From assembly GCA_934553285.1 (NCBI GenBank), contig CAKTFD010000012.1:1-29700 (forward strand): a stretch of 29,700 bases of DNA. Reading direction: 5' to 3'. Below the pieces are notes generated by a model, which saw nothing but the letters and a program-made list of their open reading frames with translations, was not told the DNA's origin and ran no database searches. Shown piece by piece: positions 16,545-24,184 of the stretch. Every line of letters starts with the position of its first letter. The first letter of the stretch is position 1. The stretch is from an uncultured Faecalibacterium sp. GTDB taxonomy: Bacteria; Bacillota; Clostridia; Oscillospirales; Ruminococcaceae. Made by a program: the position numbers and the translations under genes.

Positions 16545-16604
16545 AGCGGCTGCGGACGCGAGCAGCCGCTACAGACAAAATGTAGTTCGGTCCTGCGTAC
16601 CGAA
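16545..16604 (+). other. Structured 5' leader of the binding-protein mRNA
   Basis: Just after the expected transcript start, AGCGGCTGC (16545-16553) pairs perfectly with GCAGCCGCT (16562-16570). A second stem, TTCGGT (16586-16591) with ACCGAA (16599-16604), stands before the AAGGAG at 16615-16620. There is no T tract, so this is not a terminator. A 5'-end stem of this kind commonly stabilises mRNA. Confidence 0.6.
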
Positions 16605-16628
16605 GATGAAGAACAAGGAGAATCTATC

Positions 16629-17984
16629 ATGAAAAACTGCATTTCCCGCCGTTCGTTCCTGAAGGCAGCCGGCATCTTGGGCGCTGCCGGTGCACTGGCC
16701 GCCTGCGGCGGTTCTTCTTCCAGCAGCACTGCTGCTTCCTCCACTGCAGCTCCCGCCGCTTCTGGTGCAGCCAGCGCCGGCGCAAGCATCAAGCTGTGGA
16801 CATACCCCATCGGCGGCTGGGGCAACGACGATACCGTCCAGAACCTGATCTCCAGCTTCAACGCCAAGTATCCGGACATCAAGGTCACCGTGGAGTACCT
16901 GGATTACACCAACGGCGATGACCAGGTGAACACTGCCATTGAGGGCGGCAGCGCACCCGACCTGGTCATGGAAGGCCCCGAGCGTCTGGTTGCAAACTGG
17001 GGTGCCAAGGGCGTTATGGCTACGCTGAACGACCTGTGGACCGATGATGCCAAGAAGGACATCTACGAGTCTGTTGAGTCTGCCTGCAAGAACGAGAAGG
17101 GCGACTACTACGAGTACCCCCTGTGCATGACCGCGCACTGCATGGCCGTGAACATGACCAAGGTCAAGGAAGTGGGCGCTGATAAGTACATCGATACCGA
17201 TAAGCACACCTGGAGCACCGAGGGCTTCCTGAACACGGTGGACGCACTGTACAAGGGCGGCTACGAGAACGTGGCAGCGATCTACTGCAGCGGCCAGGGC
17301 GGCGACCAGGGCACCCGCGCTATCATCAACAATATGTACGGCGGCACCTTTACCGATGCAGCCCACACCAAGTACACTGCAGATTCTGCCGAGAACATCA
17401 AGGCCATCCAGACCCTGTACGATGCGAAGGGTGTCAACTTTGACCCCTCCATCAACGGCGGCGAGGAGATCACCCTGTTCCGTAACGGCACCCTGCAGAT
17501 GGCGTTCTGCTGGAACATTGCCCAGCAGCTGAACGCGGATACCGCTGCCGCAGGCCAGACCATCAGCGGCGACGAGATCTTCCCCATGGCATTCCCCACT
17601 GAGAGCGGCGACCCGAAGCTGTGCGGCGGTATCTGGGGCTTCGGCATCTTTGACAACGGCGACGAGGCCAAGGTCAAGGCTGCAAAGACCTTTATCGAGT
17701 TCATCGCTGCTGACCCCGACCAGGTCAAGGACAGCGTGCTGGCTTCCACTTACTTCCCCGTCCGTACCAGTGTGGGCGATATCTACGCAGGCAACGAGGT
17801 CATGAGCGAGTACAGCAAGTTCATGGGCTACCTGGGCGACTACTACCAGATCACCCCGGGCTGGACCACTGCCCGTACCGAGTGGTGGAACATGCTGCAG
17901 CGCGTTGGCTCCGGCGAGGCTGTTGAGACTGCCGTCAAGACCTTTGTGGACAATGCAAACGCTGCCGCTGCTGCCGAGGCATAA
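16629..17984 (+). CDS. ABC transporter extracellular solute-binding lipoprotein, probably for sialic acid
   Basis: The product has 451 residues. Its signal region MKNCISRRSFLKAAG contains a twin-arginine-like SRRSFLK motif (6-12) and then a lipobox LAAC with the lipidated cysteine at 26. A low-complexity Ser/Ala linker (about 27-52) leads to a family-1 (CUT1) sugar-binding protein fold beginning IKLWTYP. Aromatic residues near the C-terminus (GWTTARTEWWNMLQ) are typical of sugar-binding clefts. It captures substrate outside the membrane and hands it to the two permeases downstream. The sialic-acid assignment comes from the nan genes in the same locus, not from the protein itself. AAGGAG at 16615-16620 sets the start. 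A strong terminator follows, so this gene is probably made in excess of the permeases. Confidence 0.92.
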   Translation: MKNCISRRSFLKAAGILGAAGALAACGGSSSSSTAASSTAAPAASGAASAGASIKLWTYPIGGWGNDDTVQNLISSFNAKYPDIKVTVEYLDYTNGDDQVNTAIEGGSAPDLVMEGPERLVANWGAKGVMATLNDLWTDDAKKDIYESVESACKNEKGDYYEYPLCMTAHCMAVNMTKVKEVGADKYIDTDKHTWSTEGFLNTVDALYKGGYENVAAIYCSGQGGDQGTRAIINNMYGGTFTDAAHTKYTADSAENIKAIQTLYDAKGVNFDPSINGGEEITLFRNGTLQMAFCWNIAQQLNADTAAAGQTISGDEIFPMAFPTESGDPKLCGGIWGFGIFDNGDEAKVKAAKTFIEFIAADPDQVKDSVLASTYFPVRTSVGDIYAGNEVMSEYSKFMGYLGDYYQITPGWTTARTEWWNMLQRVGSGEAVETAVKTFVDNANAAAAAEA

Positions 17985-18024
17985 GCGCACCGTTGCCTGA
18001 ATTTTATTACCGCTGAACCGAACG

Positions 18025-18058
18025 GCCCCCTTCCTCCGGGTGAGGGAGGGGGCTTTTT
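18025..18058 (+). terminator. Terminator between binding protein and permease genes
   Basis: GCCCCCTTCCTC (18025-18036) pairs with GAGGGAGGGGGC (18042-18053) with a single G-U, the loop is CGGGT, and five Ts follow. As no clear promoter lies after it, partial read-through must feed the permease genes. Confidence 0.88.
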
Positions 18059-18076
18059 ACGGAAAAATACTATCAA

Positions 18077-19012
18077 ATGAAAGGTCTGGTGATCCTCTTG
18101 GCTGCAAAGACGGCGATAAAGGAACCCAAGCGCAGCAGTGCTCTGGTACGGCGCGAAACCTTTGCCTCCTACTGCTTCCTGCTGCCCAGCTTGATCTTTT
18201 TCCTGGGGTTCGTCATCTACCCCATGATCCTCTGTGTGGTGACCAGTTTCTTTGACTCCACCATGAACCGCGCAGATATCTTTATCGGCCTGGCAAACTA
18301 CAAAACGCTGTTTGCCGACCCCATCTTCCTGGGTGCTCTCAAAAACACCTTTGTTATCGTGATCGTGTCGGTGCCCGTTACCTGCATCTTCTCACTGTGG
18401 GTGTCCTCCGCCATCGTGGATCTGCCGGAGTGGGCTACCAGCCTTTTCCGCTGCGTGTTCTACCTGCCCGTGGTCACCGGCTCGGTTGCCGTTACCGTGG
18501 TGTGGAAGTGGATGTACAACAACTACTACGGCATCTTCAACTATCTGGGCAAGAGCCTTGGCATCCTGGACAAAAACATCAACTGGCTGGGTGACGAGCG
18601 GTTCGCCCTGGGCTGTATCATCCTGATCCTGCTCACCACATCGGTTGGCCAGCCCATCGTGCTGTATGTCTCGGCGCTGGGCAACGTGGATCAGTCCATC
18701 GTGGAAGCCGCAGAGGTGGACGGTGCTACCGACTTCCAGTGCTTCTGGAAGATCAAGTGGCCCGCCATCATGCCCACTACCCTGTACATCCTGGTCATCA
18801 CCACCATCAACTCCTTCCAGTGCTTTGCACTGATCCAGCTGCTGACCTCCGGCGGTCCCAACCACAAGACGGATACGATCATGTTTTACATCTACTACAC
18901 CGCCTTCAAACAGTACAAGTACGGCTACGGCAACGCCATGGGCGTTGTGCTGGCTGTCATCATCGCCATCCTGTCGGCTGTTCAGTTCAAGCTGGGCAAC
19001 CAGGATAATTAA
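18077..19012 (+). CDS. ABC transporter permease (CUT1 family, MalF/UgpA type)
   Basis: The 311-residue protein has six likely membrane helices, starting with CFLLPSLIFFLGFVIYPM. The cytoplasmic EAA loop EAAEVDGATDFQCFWKIKWP couples to the ATPase and is intact. It pairs with the following permease to form the membrane channel. The start is uncertain: the ATG at 18077 has no good ribosome binding site, while the GTG at 18089 has AAAGG a few bases upstream; both give nearly the same protein. It lies 92 bases after the binding-protein gene, beyond a terminator, and 14 bases before the second permease. No ATP-binding subunit gene is present in the locus, so a shared MsmK-type ATPase encoded elsewhere is expected. 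Confidence 0.92.
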   Translation: MKGLVILLAAKTAIKEPKRSSALVRRETFASYCFLLPSLIFFLGFVIYPMILCVVTSFFDSTMNRADIFIGLANYKTLFADPIFLGALKNTFVIVIVSVPVTCIFSLWVSSAIVDLPEWATSLFRCVFYLPVVTGSVAVTVVWKWMYNNYYGIFNYLGKSLGILDKNINWLGDERFALGCIILILLTTSVGQPIVLYVSALGNVDQSIVEAAEVDGATDFQCFWKIKWPAIMPTTLYILVITTINSFQCFALIQLLTSGGPNHKTDTIMFYIYYTAFKQYKYGYGNAMGVVLAVIIAILSAVQFKLGNQDN

Positions 19013-19026
19013 GGAGGTGCGGAACA

Positions 19027-19998
19027 ATGAGTGCAACTGCTGCAAAAAAGCAAAAACCGTTGAAGCGCCATCCCGGTAAGCTCAAGAAGATGAGCGCCTA
19101 TACCATCCTGGCGCTGATCCTTATCAGCATCATGGCGGTGCTGTTTGCCTTCCCGCTGTACTGGATCATCACCGGCTCCTTCAAGACCGGTGCTGCCATC
19201 AATGCCACTACCCCCGAGTGGTGGCCCAGCCAGTGGGTGCTGACCAACTATCAGAAGCTGTTTGCCGGTAAGCGCGCCCCGCTGTGGCAGCTGGCTGTGC
19301 CCTTCGGCTCCAAGTTCAGCGCCAACGGCGAACCCATCTACTTCTCGGTAGGCCCTATGGCCCCCGCCGCCATCCGCTGGATGATCAACACCGTGTTCAT
19401 GGCAGTCATGTCCATGATCCTTACCTGCCTGACCGCTGCCATGGCTGGCTATGCGCTGGCCAAAAAGCGGTTCGTGGGCCGCAAGCTGCTGTTCACCCTC
19501 ATCGTGTGTGCAATGGCACTGCCCAAGCAGGTCATCCTGATCCCCCTGCTGCGCGAGATGAGCGCGCTGAACCTGTACAATACCATCTGGGCGGTCATTT
19601 TCCCCATTGTGGGCTGGCCGTTCGGCGTGTTCCTAATGAAGCAGTTCAGTGAGGGCATCCCCACCGAGATGCTGGAAGCTGCCCGTATCGATGGCGCCAG
19701 CGAGGCACGCACCTTCGTCAAGATCGTGCTGCCCATGGTCAAGCCGGGTATCGGCGCACTGGCCATCTTTACCTTTATCAACAGCTGGAACGATTACTTC
19801 ATGCAGTTGATCATGCTGTCCAGCACCAGCAACCTGACCATCTCTCTGGGCATCGCAAAGCTGCAGGCAGAAAACAGCACCGACTTCGGCCTTATCATGG
19901 CTGGTGCCGCGCTGGCCGCAGTGCCCATCATCATCATCTTCCTCATCTTCCAGAAGTACTTCACCAAGGGCATCGCAATGGGTGCGGTCAAAGGCTAA
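19027..19998 (+). CDS. ABC transporter permease (CUT1 family, MalG/UgpE type)
   Basis: The 323-residue protein has a basic N-terminus and then six likely helices, the first containing TILALILISIMAVLFAFPLYWIITGSFK. The EAA loop EAARIDGASEARTFVKIVLPMVKP is complete. A loop of about 60 residues between helices 1 and 2 (including KFSANGEPIYFSVGPMAP) is longer than usual for MalG-type permeases and faces outside. A perfect AAGGAGG precedes the ATG, and the gap to the first permease is 14 bases, so the two are translated together. The partner ATPase is missing from the window. Confidence 0.93.
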   Translation: MSATAAKKQKPLKRHPGKLKKMSAYTILALILISIMAVLFAFPLYWIITGSFKTGAAINATTPEWWPSQWVLTNYQKLFAGKRAPLWQLAVPFGSKFSANGEPIYFSVGPMAPAAIRWMINTVFMAVMSMILTCLTAAMAGYALAKKRFVGRKLLFTLIVCAMALPKQVILIPLLREMSALNLYNTIWAVIFPIVGWPFGVFLMKQFSEGIPTEMLEAARIDGASEARTFVKIVLPMVKPGIGALAIFTFINSWNDYFMQLIMLSSTSNLTISLGIAKLQAENSTDFGLIMAGAALAAVPIIIIFLIFQKYFTKGIAMGAVKG

Positions 19999-20000
19999 AA

Positions 20001-20109
20001 TTGCGACCGCTGCCTGCGAGCAAAGACTTCCCCCGCTCCGGGGGGAAGATGTCACGCAAGTGACAAAAAGGGGAGTACAGGAAGCAATTTTTGGCGCAGC
20101 GGTCTGCAA
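20001..20109 (+). other. Structured three-stem intergenic element (candidate cis-acting RNA or palindromic repeat/MITE)
   Basis: TTGC plus GACCGCTGC (20001-20013) pairs with GCAGCGGTC plus GCAA (20096-20109), a 13-bp stem with one bulged T. It encloses two perfect hairpins. These are CTTCCCCC/GGGGGAAG (20027-20034, 20041-20048) and TGTCAC/GTGACA closed by a GCAA tetraloop (20050-20065). AAATTGC (19998-20004) can alternatively pair with GCAATTT (20084-20090), which would open the outer stem. No T tract follows. The element could be a regulatory RNA ahead of nanA, or a dispersed palindromic repeat whose ends are the 13-base inverted repeats. Confidence 0.55.
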
Positions 20110-20116
20110 GACGCAA

Positions 20117-20217
20117 GGCCCGTTCACAAGGGCCGAAGCGGATGCAGGGCACCGCAAGAGGGCACTGATACTGCTGCCCGGACCACAAGCCTATGGGGCC
20201 TGCTGGACCGGGAGCAG
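20117..20217 (+). other. Further hairpins upstream of nanA
   Basis: GGCCC/GGGCC (20117-20121 with 20130-20134) and a long stem CTGCT-CCCGG/CCGGG-AGCAG (20171-20181 with 20208-20217, one bulged G) fill most of the remaining gap. No convincing open frame or promoter was found here, and the nanA ribosome binding site AGAAGGA lies well beyond. Confidence 0.45.
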
Positions 20218-20276
20218 GTTTAAGTGCAGCACGAAACGCAGATCTGTTTATACTACAGAAAGAAGGATATTGACCC

Positions 20277-21206
20277 ATGAAAGATATCAAAAAATATCAG
20301 GGTGTCATCCCTGCCTTTTATGCCTGCTATGACGCTGAGGGCAACATCTCGGTGGAAGGCGTCAAGGCGCTGACCCGCCACCTGATCGCCAAGGGCGTCA
20401 AGGGCGTGTATGTAGGCGGCTCCTCCGGCGAGTGCATCTACCAGCATGTGGACGAGCGCAAGGCTGTGCTGGAAGCTGTGATGAGCGAGGCCAAAGGCAA
20501 GCTGACCGTCATCGCCCATGTCGGCTGCAACAACACCGCCGACAGTGTGGAGCTGGCCCGCCATGCCGAGAGCGTGGGCGTGGATGCCATCGCATCCATC
20601 CCGCCCATCTACTTCCACCTGCCGGAGTATGCCATCGCAGCCTATTGGAACGCGATGTCTGCTGCTGCACCCAATACCGAGTTCGTTATCTACAACATCC
20701 CGCAGCTGGCAGGCACCGCACTGACCATGAGCCTGCTGAACGAGATGCTGAAAAACCCCAATGTGGTGGCTGTTAAAAACAGCTCCATGCCCACCCAGGA
20801 CATCCAGATGTTCAAGGATGCCGGCATCGCCGCCCGCGGCGAGGGCAACTTTGTGGTGTTCAACGGCCCGGACGAACAGTTCGTTTCCGGCCGCGTCATC
20901 GGTGCCGACGGCGGCATCGGCGGCACCTACGCTGTGATGCCCGAGCTGTATCTGGCCATGAACGACCACCTGAACAAGGGCGAGATCGAGGCGGCCCGTG
21001 CCATCCAGTACGAGGCCAACCGCATCATCTACAAGATGTGCTCTGCCCATGGCAACCTGTACGCCGTGCAGAAGGAGATCCTGCACCGGATGTATGGCCT
21101 GGAGCTGGGCAGCGTGCGCGCCCCGATGCCCGGCCTGATCCCCGAGGATGAAGCTGTCGTGGCTGAGGCACAGGCAATGATCGAAGCCGCCATCGCAAAA
21201 CTGTAA
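20277..21206 (+). CDS. nanA: N-acetylneuraminate lyase (DHDPS/NAL superfamily)
   Basis: The 309-residue TIM-barrel aldolase splits N-acetylneuraminate into N-acetylmannosamine and pyruvate in the cytosol. The substrate carboxylate-binding motif GGSSGE is at 47-52, the catalytic tyrosine is Y139 in YNIP, and the Schiff-base lysine is K167 in AVKNSS; GADGGIGGTY (209-218) follows. Length is typical for the family. Other members of this family make dihydrodipicolinate or act on related keto acids, but nanE, nanK and nanQ next door make the sialic-acid role nearly certain. AGAAGGA precedes the ATG. The gap of 278 bases to the permease gene is highly structured, and a terminator follows the stop. 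Confidence 0.95.
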   Translation: MKDIKKYQGVIPAFYACYDAEGNISVEGVKALTRHLIAKGVKGVYVGGSSGECIYQHVDERKAVLEAVMSEAKGKLTVIAHVGCNNTADSVELARHAESVGVDAIASIPPIYFHLPEYAIAAYWNAMSAAAPNTEFVIYNIPQLAGTALTMSLLNEMLKNPNVVAVKNSSMPTQDIQMFKDAGIAARGEGNFVVFNGPDEQFVSGRVIGADGGIGGTYAVMPELYLAMNDHLNKGEIEAARAIQYEANRIIYKMCSAHGNLYAVQKEILHRMYGLELGSVRAPMPGLIPEDEAVVAEAQAMIEAAIAKL

Positions 21207-21214
21207 AAAATAAA

Positions 21215-21265
21215 AAGCGCCCCTCTCCGTCTCTTTTTCAGAGGGGAGGCGGGCGCTTCTTTTTT
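21215..21265 (+). terminator. Terminator between nanA and nanQ
   Basis: AAGCGCCC (21215-21222) pairs with GGGCGCTT (21251-21258). Inside, CCTCT-type and AGAGG-type arms extend the stem, and a T tract follows. It ends less than 20 bases before the nanQ start, so read-through must be needed for nanQ-nanE-nanK expression unless a promoter is hidden. Confidence 0.8.
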
Positions 21266-21282
21266 GTTTGGAGGGAACACGA

Positions 21283-21732
21283 ATGATCTGCGATACTCTG
21301 CAGCATCTGGAACGGTACCGGGGCCTGCACCCGAACCTGGATACCGCCATCGATTATCTGCTTACCCACGATCTTGCTGCGCTGCCTTTGGGGCGCACCG
21401 AGGTGGACGGGGAAGCGGTGTTCATCAACACGATGGATGCCACCCTGCACCCGGATGATGGCTACCACCCGGAATATCACCGCCGCTACGCCGACCTGCA
21501 GGTGGATATCACCGGCAGCGAAGCCTGGGGCTACACCAATGTGCCCGGTACAGAGGTCGGCACGTTTACCGGGGACTGCGGCTTTCAAGATAGCGCCAGC
21601 GTGGTGACCGGTGCGCTGGGAGAGGGACGCTTCGTCCTGTTTTTCCCCACGGAACTGCATAAACCCGGCCTTGTGCAGCACGGCTGTGTAAGCGTGCGCA
21701 AGGCGGTCGTCAAGATCAGAATGGAGGACTAA
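21283..21732 (+). CDS. nanQ: YhcH/NanQ-family protein, sialic-acid anomerase
   Basis: The 149-residue product belongs to the YhcH/YjgK/YiaL cupin-like family. GGAGGG spaced 7 bases from the ATG at 21283 sets the start, ruling out a TTG further upstream. The metal-site region YHPEYHRRYADLQVDI (61-76), with its His/Glu cluster, and the later FFPTELHKPG (120-129) match the family's core. E. coli YhcH has been shown to be a metalloprotein that opens the ring form of N-acetylneuraminate so that the aldolase can use it. Its place between nanA and nanE fits the same job here. It ends 4 bases before the nanE start, so translation is coupled. Confidence 0.9.
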   Translation: MICDTLQHLERYRGLHPNLDTAIDYLLTHDLAALPLGRTEVDGEAVFINTMDATLHPDDGYHPEYHRRYADLQVDITGSEAWGYTNVPGTEVGTFTGDCGFQDSASVVTGALGEGRFVLFFPTELHKPGLVQHGCVSVRKAVVKIRMED

Positions 21733-21736
21733 GGTC

Positions 21737-22441
21737 ATGGATAAGGAAAAACTGTTTGCACAGATCAAGGGCGGTCTGATCGTTTCCTGCCAGGCGCTGG
21801 AACACGAGCCGCTGTACACCAAGGAGGGCGGCGTGATGCCCCTGATGGCCAAGGCCGCCGCTATGAGCGGTGCCGTGGGCATCCGCGCCAACACCGTGCG
21901 GGATATCACCCAGATCAAGCAGGTGGTGGATCTGCCGGTCATCGGCATCATCAAAAAGGATTACCCCGGCACCCCGATGTATATCACCGTCACCATGAAG
22001 GAAGTGGACGAGCTGGTGGCCTGCGGTGTAGATATCCTGGCGGTACAGGGCACCGGTGCCCTGCGCCCGGATGGCTCTACCTCGGCGGATTTTATCCGCG
22101 CCATCAAGGCAAAATACCCCGAGCAGCTGGTGATGGCCGACTGCGATAACTTTGAAAACGCCATGCTCTGCGCTGGGGCCGGGGCGGATTTTGTAGGCAC
22201 TACCATGCGCGGCTACACCCCCGAGACCACCGGCATCGATGATATCGACTTTGATTTTATCCGCAAGCTGGCCAACGAGTGCCCGGCTAAGATCATCGCC
22301 GAGGGCCACATCCACTACCCCGAGCAGGCTGTAAAGGCGCTGGAAGCCGGTGCCTTTGCACTGGTGGTGGGCGGTGCCATTACCCGCCCGGCCGAGATCA
22401 CGGCACGCTTTACCGGTGCAATCAACGCAGCAAAAAAATAA
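21737..22441 (+). CDS. nanE: N-acetylmannosamine-6-phosphate 2-epimerase
   Basis: The 234-residue TIM-barrel enzyme interconverts ManNAc-6-phosphate and GlcNAc-6-phosphate in the cytosol. Family motifs are clear: SCQALEHEPL (17-26), GIRAN (48-52), KKDYPG (73-78) with the conserved lysine, MADCDN (133-138), AEGHIH (188-193) with the conserved glutamate, and VGGAITRP (211-218). Length is standard. It follows nanQ by 4 bases and precedes nanK by 16 bases. The product GlcNAc-6-P would need nagA and nagB, which are not in this window. Confidence 0.96.
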   Translation: MDKEKLFAQIKGGLIVSCQALEHEPLYTKEGGVMPLMAKAAAMSGAVGIRANTVRDITQIKQVVDLPVIGIIKKDYPGTPMYITVTMKEVDELVACGVDILAVQGTGALRPDGSTSADFIRAIKAKYPEQLVMADCDNFENAMLCAGAGADFVGTTMRGYTPETTGIDDIDFDFIRKLANECPAKIIAEGHIHYPEQAVKALEAGAFALVVGGAITRPAEITARFTGAINAAKK

Positions 22442-22457
22442 ACGGGGAGTACCTGCC

Positions 22458-23387
22458 ATGAAACACTATCTTGGTATCGATATCGGCGGCACTGCCGTTA
22501 AGCTGGGCATTGTAGATGAAGCCGGGCAGGTGCTGGCCAAAGCCGAGGAGAGCGTGAGCTTTGACGGCTACCGCACCCCCATCCTGACCACGGTGCTGAA
22601 AGCGGCACAGGCATTTCTCGCCGCACAGAACATCCCGGCAGAAAGCCTGGCAGGCATCGGCGTATCCGCCACGGGGCAGATCGACAGCCGCAAGGGCGTC
22701 GTGGCGGGCACCTGCGGCAACCTGCCCAATTACATTGGCGCACCCATCAAAGCCGAGCTGGAAAAGACCTTTGGTCTGCCGGTCACAGTGGCCAATGATG
22801 CCAACTGCATGACGCTGGGCGAAGTATGGGTCGGCGGCGCAAAAGGCTGCACCGATGTCATCGGCGTAACGCTGGGCACCGGCGTGGGCGGCGGCATCCT
22901 GACCGGCGGCCATCTGCTGGAGGGTGCCAGGGGCCTGGGCGGCGAGCTGGGGCACTACCGCACCCACGCACTGGATGGCGTGGACTGCACCTGCGGGGCA
23001 AAGGGCTGCTGGGAGCGCTACGCTGCCACCACTGCGCTGGTACGCGCTGCAAAGGCAAAGGATCCGGCATGGAAGGATGGCCGCGCCATCTTTGCCGCAG
23101 CCGAAGCCGGTAACGAAACTGTACTGGCGCTGCTGGATGCCTGGACGGATGAGATCGCCCAGGGCCTGGCGGGCATGGTGCATATCTTCAACCCGCAGCT
23201 GATCCTCATCGGCGGCGGCGTATCTGCCCAGCAAAAGCTGCTTATCGACCCCATCGCCGCCAAGGTAAAGGCTGCTGTAATGCCTGCCTTTGCCCAGGGG
23301 CTGGAGATCCGCGCCGCCCAGCTGCACAACGATGCCGGGCTGGTGGGCGCCGTGTATTACTTCCGTCAGACAATGGAAAAGGAGTGA
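22458..23387 (+). CDS. nanK: ROK-family N-acetylmannosamine kinase
   Basis: The 309-residue ROK kinase should phosphorylate ManNAc released by NanA. DIGGTAVK (8-15) binds phosphate, D114 in ANDAN is the likely catalytic base, GTGVGGG (140-146) follows, and a zinc site is suggested by H166 with C177, C179 and C184 in the CxCGxxGC motif. The ATG at 22458 after GGGGAG is the start; the open frame extends further upstream only inside nanE. ROK proteins also include glucokinases and related sugar kinases, so specificity is assigned from position between nanE and the esterase gene. There is no N-terminal DNA-binding domain, so it is a kinase and not a repressor. Confidence 0.93.
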   Translation: MKHYLGIDIGGTAVKLGIVDEAGQVLAKAEESVSFDGYRTPILTTVLKAAQAFLAAQNIPAESLAGIGVSATGQIDSRKGVVAGTCGNLPNYIGAPIKAELEKTFGLPVTVANDANCMTLGEVWVGGAKGCTDVIGVTLGTGVGGGILTGGHLLEGARGLGGELGHYRTHALDGVDCTCGAKGCWERYAATTALVRAAKAKDPAWKDGRAIFAAAEAGNETVLALLDAWTDEIAQGLAGMVHIFNPQLILIGGGVSAQQKLLIDPIAAKVKAAVMPAFAQGLEIRAAQLHNDAGLVGAVYYFRQTMEKE

Positions 23388-23394
23388 CTTGGTT

Positions 23395-24033
23395 ATGAAA
23401 ACACATATCCTCTGCCTGGGTGATTCCAATACCCATGGTTATTGTGCCGACCCGGCGGACTGCGCCGACCACGGCATCCGCTTTAATGAGGACGAGCGCT
23501 GGACCTGCCGCCTGCAGAAGGCGCTGGGGGACCAGTACCTTGTTACGGAGGAAGGCCTTTCCGGCCGCACCACCGTGTTTGTGGACCCGCTGCACGAATC
23601 CATGGATGCTCTGAGCGTAGCCTACGCCCTGCTCAAGAGCCATGAGGTCATCGATCTGCTCATCATCATGCTGGGCACCAACGATGTCAAGGAGCGCTTT
23701 GGAGCAAATGCCGCCTGTATCGGTGCGGGCATGGAGCGGCTGCTGCTCAAGGTCAAAAGCGTGGATTGCTGGGGCGGCAAGGCCCCCAATATCCTGGTTG
23801 TAGCACCGCCCTGCATCAAGGACGGCTTCCACGATGCTGTGATGGGCGCAGGCTGCGTGGAAAAATCCCGCGGCGTGGCCGAGCAGCTGCGCATCGTGGC
23901 CGAGCGCCAGGGGGTGCATTTTATGGATGCTGCTGCCTGCGAGTTCAACGAGGTGGACTTTATGCACCTTACCCGCAAGGGCCATGCCCAGCTGGCAGAA
24001 CTGCTGACCGTGGAAGTGCCCAAACTGCTCTGA
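23395..24033 (+). CDS. SGNH/GDSL-family hydrolase, possible sialate O-acetylesterase
   Basis: The 212-residue protein has all four SGNH blocks: GDSN with nucleophile S11, G56 in LSGRTT, GTND with N96, and D188/H191 in DFMHLT. There is no signal peptide, so it acts in the cytosol. It is the last gene of the nan operon, 7 bases after nanK with AAGGAG inside the nanK end. A role in removing O-acetyl groups from imported sialic acids would let NanA act on acetylated mucin sugars. This is inferred from position. The protein resembles arylesterase-type SGNH enzymes more than the NanS family. Confidence 0.85.
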   Translation: MKTHILCLGDSNTHGYCADPADCADHGIRFNEDERWTCRLQKALGDQYLVTEEGLSGRTTVFVDPLHESMDALSVAYALLKSHEVIDLLIIMLGTNDVKERFGANAACIGAGMERLLLKVKSVDCWGGKAPNILVVAPPCIKDGFHDAVMGAGCVEKSRGVAEQLRIVAERQGVHFMDAAACEFNEVDFMHLTRKGHAQLAELLTVEVPKLL

Positions 24034-24048
24034 TATCTGTTGCTCCGC

Positions 24049-24080
24049 GCCGCTGTGCAGACCCGCACGGCGGCTTTTTT
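24049..24080 (+). terminator. Terminator of the nan operon
   Basis: GCCGCTGTGC (24049-24058) pairs with GCACGGCGGC (24065-24074) with one G-U, and six Ts follow. Confidence 0.93.
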
Positions 24081-24110
24081 GCGCGGCGGGGAAAAGTATG
24101 TGGGAAATGC

Positions 24111-24139
24111 TTGCAATGCATTTACTGCGGTGATAAAAT
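24111..24139 (+). promoter_or_regulatory. Orphan sigma-A-like promoter
   Basis: TTGCAA (24111-24116) and TAAAAT (24134-24139) are 17 bases apart. The promoter points at a ribosome binding site (GAGGAAGG) and a gene start at 24185 that is now broken. Confidence 0.5.
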
Positions 24140-24184
24140 TTTACTGTATGTTTTTCCGGAAGAGGAAGATATGAGGAAGGTATT

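Noticed and set aside
16149..16628. Catabolite-control (cre) site for CcpA in the nan regulatory region
   Set aside because: I found no good match to the cre consensus; the palindromes present lack the central CG and fit a local regulator better.
20249..20254. TATACT as a -10 for a separate nanA promoter
   Set aside because: No -35 is found at a suitable distance, and a start there would fall on the ribosome binding site.
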